Assembly (NCBI RefSeq): GCF_027891095.1
Contig: NZ_JAQIIO010000013.1
Span: 1-64,000 of the forward strand
DNA: 64,000 nucleotides
From: Aliiroseovarius salicola
GTDB taxonomy: Bacteria > Pseudomonadota > Alphaproteobacteria > Rhodobacterales > Rhodobacteraceae
Reading direction: 5' to 3'
Of the stretch, positions 1 through 9,863 are shown in pieces. The notes under the pieces are model-generated. The model ran no database searches and had not been told where the DNA came from. It was given only the letters and a program-made list of their open reading frames with translations. A program made the position numbers and the translations under genes. Each line of letters opens with the position of its first letter. Within the stretch, counting starts at the first letter, position 1.

Positions 1-25
1 GTTTGTGGCCATGGTATTGGTCCTT

Positions 26-1228
26 TCAGTCCGTCAGGGCGTCGAGCGCGCGAGAGATGCGTGCAAGCCCTTCGGTGAGGTTATCGGTGGAATAGGCGTA
101 GGAAAGGCGGAAATGGCCGGGCAGGCCAAAGGCACGGCCGGGCACCAGCGCCACCAGCGCCTCGTTCAGTAGGTAATCACAAAGATCGGCATCAGTCTCA
201 ATCACGCTCCCATCCGGGCGTTTGCGCCCGATGGTCCCGGCGCAGGAGGGGAAAACGTAGAACGCGCCCTCCGGCACCGGGCAGGTCAGGCCCGGCATGG
301 TGTTGAGAGCGGATACAACCATGTCGCGGCGTGATTTGAACGCGTCACAACGGGTGGCAAGGTGATCTTGTGGACCGGTGAGGGCGGCCAGCGCAGCGGC
401 CTGTGAAATCGACGAGGCACCAGAGGTGGATTGGCCCTGTACAGCCACCATCGCCTTGATCAGAGAGGCCGGACCAATACCCCAGCCAAGCCGCCATCCG
501 GTCATCGCATGGGCCTTGGAGACACCGTTCACAATCAGCGTGCGATCCGCCAGATCGGGCGCAGCGCTGACAAAGCTGGCGAAAGGCGCATAGGCGATGT
601 GTTGATAGATCTCGTCGGCGATCACCCAGACATGGGGGTGGCGGCGTAATACATCTGCAAGCGCGGCAAGCTGCGCCTCGGAATACATCGCACCAGACGG
701 GTTGCCCGGCGTGTTTAAAAGCAGCCAACGGGTCTTGTCGGTGATGGCCGCCTCAAGCGCCTCTGGCGTCAGCAGGAACCCGGTCTCTGCAGATGTTTCC
801 ACCACCACCTGCTTGGCCCCGCAGAAGGTGAACATGTCGCCATAGCTGGTCCAGTAAGGCGCGGGCAGGATCACCTCATCGCCGGGATCCAATGTGGCTT
901 GAAAGGCGTTTGACAAGACCTGTTTTGCCCCGGTTGAAACAAGGACCTGTGTGGGATCAAAGTCAAACCCGGCCTGCGCGGCGATGGCTTTGCGCAAGGC
1001 AGGGGTGCCTTGGGTGGGTGGATAGGTGGTTTGGCCTGCCCGCGCCGCCTTCATCGCGGCGTCGATCACATGGGGCGGGGTCGGAAAGTCCGGCTCTCCG
1101 GTTCCGAATGTGAGCACCGGTTTGCCCTCAGCCTGCAGGGCTCGTGCAGCTTCCGAAATACGGACGATTTCCGAAAGCGACAGGGCGGCAGCGCGCTGTG
1201 CGCGACGGAATGGGGCGGGTTGCGGCAT
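26..1228 (-). CDS. PLP-dependent aspartate-type aminotransferase (class I/II)
   Basis: Probably transfers an amino group between aspartate or a related amino acid and 2-oxoglutarate in the cytoplasm. The fold type I core is clear: GEPDFPTP near the N-terminus, the NTPGNPSG loop, a DEIYQ segment, and GVSKAHAMTGWRLGW containing the PLP-binding lysine. About 400 residues is normal for AspC/Aat enzymes. I prefer the ATG at 1228 because AGGATC lies 7 bases upstream; an in-frame ATG at 1258 has no visible ribosome binding site. It is divergent from a LysR regulator with about 70-100 bp between them, so that regulator may control it. Substrate specificity (aspartate, tyrosine or prephenate) cannot be read from the sequence. 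Confidence 0.9.
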   Translation of the reverse strand: MPQPAPFRRAQRAAALSLSEIVRISEAARALQAEGKPVLTFGTGEPDFPTPPHVIDAAMKAARAGQTTYPPTQGTPALRKAIAAQAGFDFDPTQVLVSTGAKQVLSNAFQATLDPGDEVILPAPYWTSYGDMFTFCGAKQVVVETSAETGFLLTPEALEAAITDKTRWLLLNTPGNPSGAMYSEAQLAALADVLRRHPHVWVIADEIYQHIAYAPFASFVSAAPDLADRTLIVNGVSKAHAMTGWRLGWGIGPASLIKAMVAVQGQSTSGASSISQAAALAALTGPQDHLATRCDAFKSRRDMVVSALNTMPGLTCPVPEGAFYVFPSCAGTIGRKRPDGSVIETDADLCDYLLNEALVALVPGRAFGLPGHFRLSYAYSTDNLTEGLARISRALDALTD

Positions 1229-1326
1229 GGTTTGATCCTGATCTTGCGCTACAGTCATAGGTTACACCATGGAACCCGGTGGAAAAAACGATATAAGGGC
1301 ATAAGGTTATTCCAAAAGGGAATGTT

Positions 1327-2196
1327 ATGTCGCGCCGATTTGCCCCTCCGATATCCTGTCTGACCGCGTTTGAGGCGGTGGCGCGCCTTGGGGCTGTGAC
1401 CGAAGCAGCTTATGAACTTGACCTGACGCAAAGCGCGGTCAGTCGGCAGATCCAGAAGCTTGAGGCATTGGTGGGCACAAGTTTGTTTCATCGGGATCGC
1501 AAGCGATTGACCCTGACAGAGCCGGGCGCGCGCTATGCTGAAGAAGTGCGCATAGCGCTGTCGCAGATCACCAATGCGACAATTGCCCTTCAGGCCAACC
1601 CGGATGGGGGCGCGCTCAACCTAGCGATTCTGCCCAGTTTCGGCACCCACTGGCTGGCCCCTCGCTTACCGGGGTTCATGCAGGACCATCCGGGGATCAC
1701 ATTGAATATGTCCACCCGGACGGCCCCTTTTGCCTTTCCCGGATCGGGATTTCATGGCGCGATCCATTTTGGCCAGCAGGATTGGCCGGGGGCAGGGGTG
1801 GTGAAGCTTTGGGATGAGGTGGCGCTGGCCGTGGCAGCACCAGAGCTTTTAAGCCAAGACACCGCAGATCTTCCGCGTCTGGCATTGGAAACCCGACCCG
1901 ATGCCTGGGCGCAATGGGCGGCAGCACAGGGGGAAGCGCCGCGCGGCAAACCTGCGATGGTTGTGGATCAGTTCGCCACCATGTTGCGTGCCGCACAGGC
2001 CGGACTTGGGGTGGCCTTAATGCCGGATTATCTGGTGGATCAGGCGCTTTCGCAGGGCAGCCTTGTCCGGTTGCCGGGAACCAAACCCGTGAGCACCGGC
2101 GCATATTATCTTGTCTGGCCCGAGGCGGGTGGGGACTACCCGGCTTTGGCGGCGTTTCGGGAGTGGTTGTTGCTGCAATGCGCGCAACGCCTGTGA
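1327..2196 (+). CDS. LysR-family transcriptional regulator (GcvA/AmpR-like)
   Basis: A 289-residue DNA-binding regulator. The N-terminal winged helix-turn-helix is plain (SCLTAFEAVARLGAVTEAA, then DLTQSAVSRQIQKLE), followed by a substrate-binding domain of the GcvA type starting near residue 90 (LNLAILPSFGTHWLAPRLPG). The ATG is preceded by AAAAGGGAATGTT. It is divergent from the aminotransferase gene, the usual LysR arrangement, which suggests control of that neighbour and of itself. The stop codon directly abuts the stop of the convergent GlxA-type gene (no gap). The effector is unknown. Confidence 0.92.
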   Translation: MSRRFAPPISCLTAFEAVARLGAVTEAAYELDLTQSAVSRQIQKLEALVGTSLFHRDRKRLTLTEPGARYAEEVRIALSQITNATIALQANPDGGALNLAILPSFGTHWLAPRLPGFMQDHPGITLNMSTRTAPFAFPGSGFHGAIHFGQQDWPGAGVVKLWDEVALAVAAPELLSQDTADLPRLALETRPDAWAQWAAAQGEAPRGKPAMVVDQFATMLRAAQAGLGVALMPDYLVDQALSQGSLVRLPGTKPVSTGAYYLVWPEAGGDYPALAAFREWLLLQCAQRL

Positions 2197-3195
2197 TCAA
2201 CCGCGCTGTCTGACCTGTTCGGCCCTGACCTGATTGGGGGTTTTGGAATATTCCAACCGGTAGGCCCGCGCGAGCGATGAACTGTCGGAAAACCCACAGG
2301 CCAGCGCCACTTCGATCAGCGGCATCCGCGTGTCGGTGACTAGGTCATGGGCGCGTTTCAGGCGAATTTTTTTGTAAAGCCGTGCTGGGGTTTCATTCAG
2401 GTGGATCAGGAAAAGCCGTTCTAGCTGGCGGGTTGAGACGCCCACCCGCTTGGCCAGCGCGCTGACCTTGAGCGGGTGTTCCACCGTTTCCTCCATCACC
2501 CCAATTGCGCTTTGCAGCCGCTTTTCGAGGAAATTCGAAGAATGGCTCATGCCCTTCGGCTGGTCCCGTTGTGGGCCGCGGATGTCGGTCAGGACCAGCT
2601 GTGCGGCCAGTTCCGCCGCCAGTTGCGGGCTCAGGTCCGCAGAGAGGATCCCCACCATCAACTCAAGCGTATGTCCAAGACCCGCGCAGGTCATGACACC
2701 ACTGGATTCTTCAGCCAGATGTGTGGTCAGCGTGGGGAAATCGCCCGCTTCAGACAACACGTTCACATCCCCCCAATGGGTTGTGACCGGTGTCTTTTTC
2801 GGTTTGATTTCTTTGATGTATTCGGTCGACGCCGCAGATAAAAGCACAACCCGGCGCTTGATTTTCTGCATCGCCCGAAGTCGAGGCATCCAGCCCGCCC
2901 CCTGACATTCCTTCCCGCCAATCACGATTAGGATCTGCTTGAGATATTGTTCGGCAATCGATGGCTCGGCCCGTACCATCATGTCGCCATTGCTGTGGAC
3001 GATGCCCGGTAGGTCCGAGGTGATTTGCCAATCAAATCGTTCCTGCCCGCAGACTTCATTGGCAGTGTTCAGCGCAGACAGAACCGCAGCAAGTTCCACC
3101 TGCCAAAACCCCGGTTGCACAAAGATCTCGACGCTGACGGCTGACGTCGAAGCATCGGGTGGGTTGACAGGATCAGGACGTTGGGGGGAGGACAT
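2197..3195 (-). CDS. GlxA-type AraC-family regulator with DJ-1/PfpI domain
   Basis: About 332 residues: an N-terminal DJ-1/PfpI amidase-like domain (roughly 20-190) and a C-terminal AraC double helix-turn-helix (VSALAKRVGVSTRQLERLF, then PLIEVALACGFSDSSSLAR). Family members such as CdhR, GbdR and ArgR control catabolism of quaternary amines or amino acids. The nucleophile-elbow cysteine present in many relatives is missing: the segment reads VLLSAASTEYI where the paralogue at 62488-63495 has GGICTGAFTLA. The first in-frame ATG is at 3195; a TTG at 3261 would add 22 residues. It is last in a minus-strand run behind a FAD amine oxidase, which is its likely target. Confidence 0.88.
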   Translation of the reverse strand: MSSPQRPDPVNPPDASTSAVSVEIFVQPGFWQVELAAVLSALNTANEVCGQERFDWQITSDLPGIVHSNGDMMVRAEPSIAEQYLKQILIVIGGKECQGAGWMPRLRAMQKIKRRVVLLSAASTEYIKEIKPKKTPVTTHWGDVNVLSEAGDFPTLTTHLAEESSGVMTCAGLGHTLELMVGILSADLSPQLAAELAAQLVLTDIRGPQRDQPKGMSHSSNFLEKRLQSAIGVMEETVEHPLKVSALAKRVGVSTRQLERLFLIHLNETPARLYKKIRLKRAHDLVTDTRMPLIEVALACGFSDSSSLARAYRLEYSKTPNQVRAEQVRQRG

Positions 3196-3297
3196 ATGGC
3201 AGGCGCCTATGTTGCGGGCAGGGATAAGTGTTTCCCTGTCTCCAACATTTGGCACCGCCAAGCAACCCTAAGGGCGTCAATGAGGCGTTCAAAACCG

Positions 3298-4587
3298 TCA
3301 GAACCGATCCTTGATCAGATGGGTCAGGGTTGCACCTGTTTCATAGTAAACCTGTTTCATCCCGGCCATGGGCAGGGTGTGATGCTCTTGCGGTGTACGG
3401 GGCAGGGAGGATGTGTCACCCGTTATCAAAGCGTCTGCCATTGCTTTGCCAAACAATGTACCCGGCCCGATGCCGCGCCCGGAATAACCAAAAGCAATCA
3501 GGGCACCCTCTCCCGGAGACATGATTTTTGGCAAATACTCCCCGGTCATTGCGATACGCCCGTGCCAGCATTGAGAAAGCGTCACCCCAGCCAGTGCCGG
3601 GAACATTTTTGCCAGTTTGCGTTTGACCCAGCTCCGGTGGACAAAGCTGCCGGGATGATCAAGGGACCCCATGCCGCCGAGGATCAACCGCCCGGCCTGA
3701 TCAAGCCGCCAGGACGACATCACCATCGCGGTGTCCCAGCATCCTTCTCGTCCGGGCAGGATCTGATCCAGTTGTTCACCCGACAGCGGCTCTGTCGCCG
3801 CCTGGAAAAAATGAACAGGAACGGTTGCGGGCGTGGGCAGCCCCTTGATCGGCAGCGCATAGGCGTTGGTTGCAATGATCATCTGTTGTGCGGTGATCTG
3901 CCCGCTGGGCGTGGTTACGATCCACTTGCCCCCGGAACGTTCAATTGCCGTGGCCGGGCTGTTTTCATGCAAATGCGCGCCGCGCTCCATCGCCGCCCGG
4001 GCCAGCCCTTTTGCGTAACCCAGTGGCTGGATGGTGCCCGCGCGTGGATCATGGATCGCCCCGTGAACCTCTTCTGACCCGACACGCGCCTTGGCTTCAT
4101 TGGGCGATAAAAGCGCGACTGGTGCGCCAATCGCGGTCAGTTGTCGATGCCGGTTTTCAAGATCACGCATCCCGCTGGGTGCGTGGGCGCAGTGCAGCGT
4201 TCCGGACCGTACTGGTTCACATTGGATCGAAAATTCCTCAATCAGGTCAAAGACAAGATCCGGGGCACCTGCCAAGGCAGATGATAGCTTGGCCCCAGCC
4301 GCAGCACCAATCCGTGCCGAAATCTCTTCCGGGGGCAACCAAAGACCGGCATTGACCAGCCCCACATTGCGCCCTGATCCGCCGCCGCCAAAGGTGCCCG
4401 CTTCCACCAGCCGGACCTCCAGCCCCGCTTTTGCGCAATGAAGGGCTGCGGACAGGCCAGTATACCCCCCGCCAATCACCACCAGATCGGCGGTCACCGT
4501 CCCGTCAAGAGCGCTCGCGCGCACTTCCTCGCGGCAGGTCTGATGCCAGTGGCTTAGGGTAATGTCGGATTTGGTGATCGGCGCCAT
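3298..4587 (-). CDS. FAD-dependent amine/amino-acid oxidoreductase (DAO family, PuuB/DadA-like)
   Basis: A 429-residue flavoprotein that probably oxidises a secondary or primary amine. The Rossmann FAD motif VVIGGGYTGLSAALHCAKAG is at about residues 36-55, followed by the GSGRNVGLVN segment typical of the D-amino-acid oxidase superfamily, and a C-terminal FGYSGRGIGPGT FAD-contact region. It lies 27 bp after the fumarylacetoacetate hydrolase-family gene and upstream of a GlxA-type regulator, so the three may form one catabolic unit. Closest families by eye are gamma-glutamylputrescine oxidase and OrdL-type oxidases; the substrate is not inferable. Two further paralogues lie at 52111 and 61175. 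Confidence 0.87.
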   Translation of the reverse strand: MAPITKSDITLSHWHQTCREEVRASALDGTVTADLVVIGGGYTGLSAALHCAKAGLEVRLVEAGTFGGGGSGRNVGLVNAGLWLPPEEISARIGAAAGAKLSSALAGAPDLVFDLIEEFSIQCEPVRSGTLHCAHAPSGMRDLENRHRQLTAIGAPVALLSPNEAKARVGSEEVHGAIHDPRAGTIQPLGYAKGLARAAMERGAHLHENSPATAIERSGGKWIVTTPSGQITAQQMIIATNAYALPIKGLPTPATVPVHFFQAATEPLSGEQLDQILPGREGCWDTAMVMSSWRLDQAGRLILGGMGSLDHPGSFVHRSWVKRKLAKMFPALAGVTLSQCWHGRIAMTGEYLPKIMSPGEGALIAFGYSGRGIGPGTLFGKAMADALITGDTSSLPRTPQEHHTLPMAGMKQVYYETGATLTHLIKDRF

Positions 4588-4614
4588 TTCCGCTGCTCGT
4601 GTCCTATTGAAATT

Positions 4615-5450
4615 TTAAGCTGAGATCACAGGCAGGCGCTGTTCACCCAGCCCCTCAACCCCCAGCACCATTTCGTCCCCGTCATTCAGATAAACCGGAG
4701 GGGTCTGCCCCATGCCCACACCGGGCGGCGTGCCGGTCGAGATGATGTCCCCCGGTTCCAGCGTCATGAAACGTGACAGGTAAGAGACCAGATGGGCCAC
4801 CCCATAGACCATGGTGGCGGTGCTGCCCGACTGCATGCGTTTGCCGTTCAGGTCAAGGAACATGGACAGGGCTTGTGGATCTGGCACCTCGTCCTTGGTC
4901 ACCAACCAGGGGCCGGTCGGGGCAAAGGTGTCATGCGACTTGCCCTTCACCCATTGCCCTGCATGTTCAAGCTGGAAATCCCGTTCCGAGATGTCATTGA
5001 CCACGCAATATCCAGCGACATGAGAAAGCGCCTCCGCCTCGGTCACGTATTTGGCACGCGTGCCGATCACCACGCCCAGTTCCACCTCCCAGTCGGTCCG
5101 GGTGGATCCGCGCGGGATTTCCACCGCATCATTGGGGCCGCAGATGGCTGACGTCGCCTTGGAAAAGATGATCGGTTCCGGTGGCACCTCCATCCCGGAT
5201 TCCGCCGCATGGTCGGAATAGTTGAGGCCAATGCAAATGAGTTTGCCCACGTCCCCCACACAAGGGCCGATCCGCTCAGGGGTGACGGCAGGCAGGGTGG
5301 TCGGGTCTATATCCTTCAGGATCGCCAACCCGGCCTCTGACAGGGCAGCACCGGTGATATCCTTCACATGCCCCGACAGGTCACGTACCTGACCATCCTT
5401 GTCCAGCATTCCGGGTTTTTCAGAGCCATGCGGCCCATGTCGCAAAAGTT

Positions 5451-5454
<4 letters not shown>
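4615..5454 (-). CDS. Fumarylacetoacetate hydrolase-family protein
   Basis: A 279-residue enzyme of the FAH superfamily, which cleaves or hydrolyses C-C bonds or decarboxylates acylpyruvate-type substrates with a divalent metal. The catalytic core is visible: [15 protein letters not shown], then [27 protein letters not shown] (metal-binding acids) and a C-terminal [15 protein letters not shown]. Length matches ureidoglycolate lyase-like or acylpyruvase members. Its ATG overlaps the uvrB stop as ATGA at 5451-5454, so its translation is probably coupled to a DNA-repair gene, an odd partnership. The FAD oxidase follows 27 bp downstream. Confidence 0.9.
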
Positions 5455-7634
<2,180 letters not shown>

Positions 7635-7655
7635 GAACGAATCCTCCGTCCACAA

Positions 7656-7803
7656 GAATGGTCACTTTTTGTTCCTGTTCAAGAGGGGGGATGTGGTGCC
7701 TCCCCCAAAATGGTGAGTTTTATTCAAATGATGGGTTTGTCACATTGATTTTGGTTGAGCTCTGGTGATGTGTTTAAACAACCATTAGTGGTGAACCAAG
7801 ATT
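7656..7803 (+). ncRNA. Candidate small RNA ending at an orphan terminator
   Basis: There is no plus-strand protein gene between the uvrB start and the strong plus-strand terminator at 7804-7850, so something short may be transcribed here. A weak promoter-like pair (TTGGTT, 16 bases, TTTAAA, around 7753-7780) would give a transcript of roughly 70 nt. No known RNA family was recognised. The interval 7656-8185 otherwise holds a long hairpin at 7987-8043 and no convincing gene. Confidence 0.25.
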
Positions 7804-7850
7804 GCGTTGTGCGCGGCTGGCAATATGCTGGCCGCGCTTAACGCTTTTTT
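7804..7850 (+). terminator. Strong rho-independent terminator with no upstream gene on its strand
   Basis: GCGTT, a 2-base internal loop, then the 11-bp stem GCGCGGCTGGC (two G-T wobbles) closing over AATAT, the matching AACGC arm, and six T directly after it. The T-run exists only in the plus direction. Bases 7838-7852 also read TTAA-N7-TTAA, which is the CtrA consensus spacing, probably by chance. Confidence 0.75.
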
Positions 7851-7986
7851 AAGACATTGAACAATATTAAGAAACTGATAACGTATAAGGTGAATCTATT
7901 TTCAAAAAATACAACCAAAAGTGTTTTTAGCTGTTGCCAAATTATTTCAAATCCGCTTAGTCTGAGAGTGCAAGCAGCAGAACGGT

Positions 7987-8043
7987 CTGCCGGCGACAAC
8001 GAAACACCCACCCCACCCCTCGCTCCCTCGTTGTTGCCGGCAG
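7987..8043. repeat. Long GC-rich inverted repeat (16-bp arms)
   Basis: CTGCCGGCGACAACGA at 7987-8002 pairs with TCGTTGTTGCCGGCAG at 8028-8043 with one G-T wobble across a 25-base loop made almost only of C, A and T on this strand. The other strand of the loop reads GGGGTGGGGTGGG. Outer bases AGAGTG (about 7975-7980) can pair with CACTCT (about 8045-8050), extending the structure. It lies between uvrB and the NDUFS4-like gene in AT-rich DNA. It could be a structured RNA or a palindromic repeat element. Confidence 0.6.
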
Positions 8044-8185
8044 CCACTCTTCCTCAAAAAACAGGCCAGATGCTGAACAAGTGCAGCAAAATCGTTAGCG
8101 TGCACCCAGCCTTCACGCGCGATTCCAGCTTGAATTTGCACGTCGCATTAGAGATAAGTATGCGGAACGTTTCAGGAGAACAGCC

Positions 8186-8497
8186 ATGCGCGCCCGTATC
8201 TATCAACCTGCTCGCAACGCCATGTCCTCGGGCCTGGGCAAGACCAAGACCTGGGTTCTGGAATACGCGCCGGATGCACCGCGCGATATCGATCCGCTGA
8301 TGGGCTGGACGGGGTCTGATGATACCCAAAGCCAGGTGAAGCTGAAATTTGACAGCAAAGAAGCAGCGCTGGATTTTGCCAAGGACAAAGGCATCGACGC
8401 CGTTGTGCACGAGCCGCATAAACGCGCGGCCAATATTCGGGCCGGTGGATATGGCGAAAACTTCGCCACCAACCGTCGCGGTCCGTGGACGCACTGA
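8186..8497 (+). CDS. NDUFS4-like ETC complex I accessory subunit
   Basis: A 103-residue protein of the ETC complex I conserved-region family, related to the 18-kDa (NDUFS4/AQDQ) accessory subunit of NADH:ubiquinone oxidoreductase, found in alphaproteobacteria and mitochondria. Seen are the N-terminal [19 protein letters not shown], the central [21 protein letters not shown] and the C-terminal [12 protein letters not shown], all hallmarks of the family. A good ribosome site (CAGGAGAACAGCC) precedes the ATG. It stands alone with its own terminator at 8521, away from any nuo operon, as is usual in Rhodobacterales. Confidence 0.92.
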   Translation: MRARIYQPARNAMSSGLGKTKTWVLEYAPDAPRDIDPLMGWTGSDDTQSQVKLKFDSKEAALDFAKDKGIDAVVHEPHKRAANIRAGGYGENFATNRRGPWTH

Positions 8498-8520
8498 TTT
8501 TCGCTTAAAAGCATTGTGAA

Positions 8521-8552
8521 GCGCCTTCCAGTTCGGGAGGCGTTTTTGTTTT
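8521..8552 (+). terminator. Terminator of the NDUFS4-like gene
   Basis: CGCCTTCC pairs with GGGAGGCG over AGTTC and is followed by TTTTTGTTTT, 24 bases after the stop codon. Confidence 0.85.
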
Positions 8553-8577
8553 AAAGCCCTGGAGGGTTGCTGATGGC

Positions 8578-8632
8578 GGGAGCGAGGCTCTGCCTCGCGC
8601 TCCGAGGTATTTTGCGCAAGAAAAAAAGAGCA
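8578..8632 (+). repeat. Dispersed GC-rich intergenic repeat, copy A
   Basis: GAGCGAGGCTCTGCCTCGCGCTC is a palindromic head, followed by CGAGGTATTTTGCGCAAGAA and an A-rich tail. The same layout (GC palindrome, CCGRGGTATTT-like core, CAAGAA/AAGAAG tail) recurs at 37992-38043, 38051-38086 (inverted) and 52031-52088. Each copy sits between genes, near a stop codon. Confidence 0.6.
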
Positions 8633-8640
8633 GATTCCGA

Positions 8641-9417
8641 TCAGCTGCGATCTGACAGGAAGATGTTGGCGGCGGCTTCGAACTCGCGTGGCTTTTCGGC
8701 GTGCAGCCAGTGACCTGCACCGGGGATTTTGGCCTGACGGGCCTTGGGGAAAAGGGATTTGATCAGCGCGCGATGTTCCGGCAGAACGTAGTCTGATGCG
8801 GCACCGGCAAGGAAAAGGGCGGGGCCATCGAATTGGCCCGAAATGTCGGGGAATCCCACAATTTTCTCCATCTCGGCTTCCAGCACGTCAAGGTTCAAGC
8901 GCCATGTCTTGCCTGCAACATCGAGAGATTGCAGCAAAAACGCCCTCACAGAGGGGTCTTCAACATGAGCCGCAAGCTGGGCATCCGCGTCAGAGCGAGT
9001 GGTGATCTTCGACAGGTTCACTTTGCGCATCGCATCGATCATCGGGGTCTGGCTATGGCCATAGCCCACCGGTGCAATATCCGCGACAATGAGGCGGCGC
9101 ACATGTTCAGGATGGGTGAGCGCCAGAACCATCGCTGCCTTGCCCCCCATGGAATGGCCAATCACATCAGCCTGACCACCAAGCCCGCTGATCACCTCGG
9201 CCAGATCCCCGGCCAGATCGGCATAGGCGTGGCTGTCGGCCCAATGGCTGCCCCCATGGTTGCGCATGTCAACGGTGATCACGCGACGAGATTTTCCCAG
9301 TCGTTTGGCGATGACGCCCCAATTGCGCCCTGATCCAAACAGCCCGTGCGCGATCAGGATCGGGGGGCTTTGGTGTTCCGCGGGGGCGTTGTCGCCATAG
9401 GTCTGCAATTCCAACAT
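8641..9417 (-). CDS. Alpha/beta hydrolase (YbfF-like esterase)
   Basis: A 258-residue serine hydrolase. The nucleophile elbow GHSMGGKAA, the oxyanion-side PPILIAHGLFGSGRNWG and the catalytic histidine in GAGHWLHAEKP are all present; the acid is probably the Asp in GAASDYVLPEH. The fold and motif order match YbfF-type thioesterase/esterases, often found in Rhodobacterales. The ATG at 9417 has AGAGGATC upstream; longer in-frame extensions run into the divergent gene at 9501 and are rejected. The natural substrate is unknown. Confidence 0.88.
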   Translation of the reverse strand: MLELQTYGDNAPAEHQSPPILIAHGLFGSGRNWGVIAKRLGKSRRVITVDMRNHGGSHWADSHAYADLAGDLAEVISGLGGQADVIGHSMGGKAAMVLALTHPEHVRRLIVADIAPVGYGHSQTPMIDAMRKVNLSKITTRSDADAQLAAHVEDPSVRAFLLQSLDVAGKTWRLNLDVLEAEMEKIVGFPDISGQFDGPALFLAGAASDYVLPEHRALIKSLFPKARQAKIPGAGHWLHAEKPREFEAAANIFLSDRS

Positions 9418-9500
9418 GATCCTCTGATAGCGTGGCGGGCTTGTGGGATGAACCCCCAAAGCGTAGGTTGCTTGGGTGATTTGGCCCACATGGGGGCAAA

Positions 9501-9863
9501 ATGGATTTGTATCGGAGAACCGCGCGGCTTGCGCGATTGATGGAACACCGCCTTGATGTGCGCGGTGCGGATTTCTCCGCCAAGGTGCACCGGGCCGGGC
9601 GGGTGTTGCCCCGCCATGTGCGGATCGAAGCGGAGCGTCTGGTGTGGGCTCTGTCGATGCTGGACCATCCCCGTTTATCGCAACAAATTGATATGAAGGA
9701 AATGGCACAAGCCGCACGGATCATCGAGGCGTATCTGCTGTCGGTGGATCCCTGGGACCTGCGGCTCGGGCGTGTCGTGGACTGGGCGGCGGGTCTGGCC
9801 TTCAGCCTGCTTCTGCTTCTTGCTCTGTGCCTGTGGATCCTGTTCTGGCGGGGCTATCTGTAG
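9501..9863 (+). CDS. Hypothetical protein with C-terminal membrane anchor
   Basis: A 120-residue protein that I do not recognise. The first 90 residues are hydrophilic and basic (MDLYRRTARLARLMEHRLDV) and the last 30 form one membrane helix (WAAGLAFSLLLLLALCLWIL) ending in FWRGYL, so it is probably a tail-anchored cytoplasmic-facing protein. GGGGGCAAA precedes the ATG. It is divergent from the hydrolase (83 bp) and its last 62 bases overlap the 3' end of the convergent DUF817 gene. Codon usage fits a real gene. Confidence 0.65.
   Translation: MDLYRRTARLARLMEHRLDVRGADFSAKVHRAGRVLPRHVRIEAERLVWALSMLDHPRLSQQIDMKEMAQAARIIEAYLLSVDPWDLRLGRVVDWAAGLAFSLLLLLALCLWILFWRGYL

Noticed and set aside
7671-7680. 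GTTCCTGTTC upstream of uvrB as an SOS (LexA) box
   Set aside because: Alphaproteobacterial LexA sites are GTTC-N7-GTTC; here the half-sites are only 2 bases apart.
7838-7852. TTAA-N7-TTAA as a CtrA box
   Set aside because: It falls on the arm and T-run of a strong terminator and is explained by that structure.
7838-8047. Minus-strand 69-codon frame between uvrB and the NDUFS4-like gene
   Set aside because: It crosses the long hairpin, has no ribosome site and no recognisable protein features.
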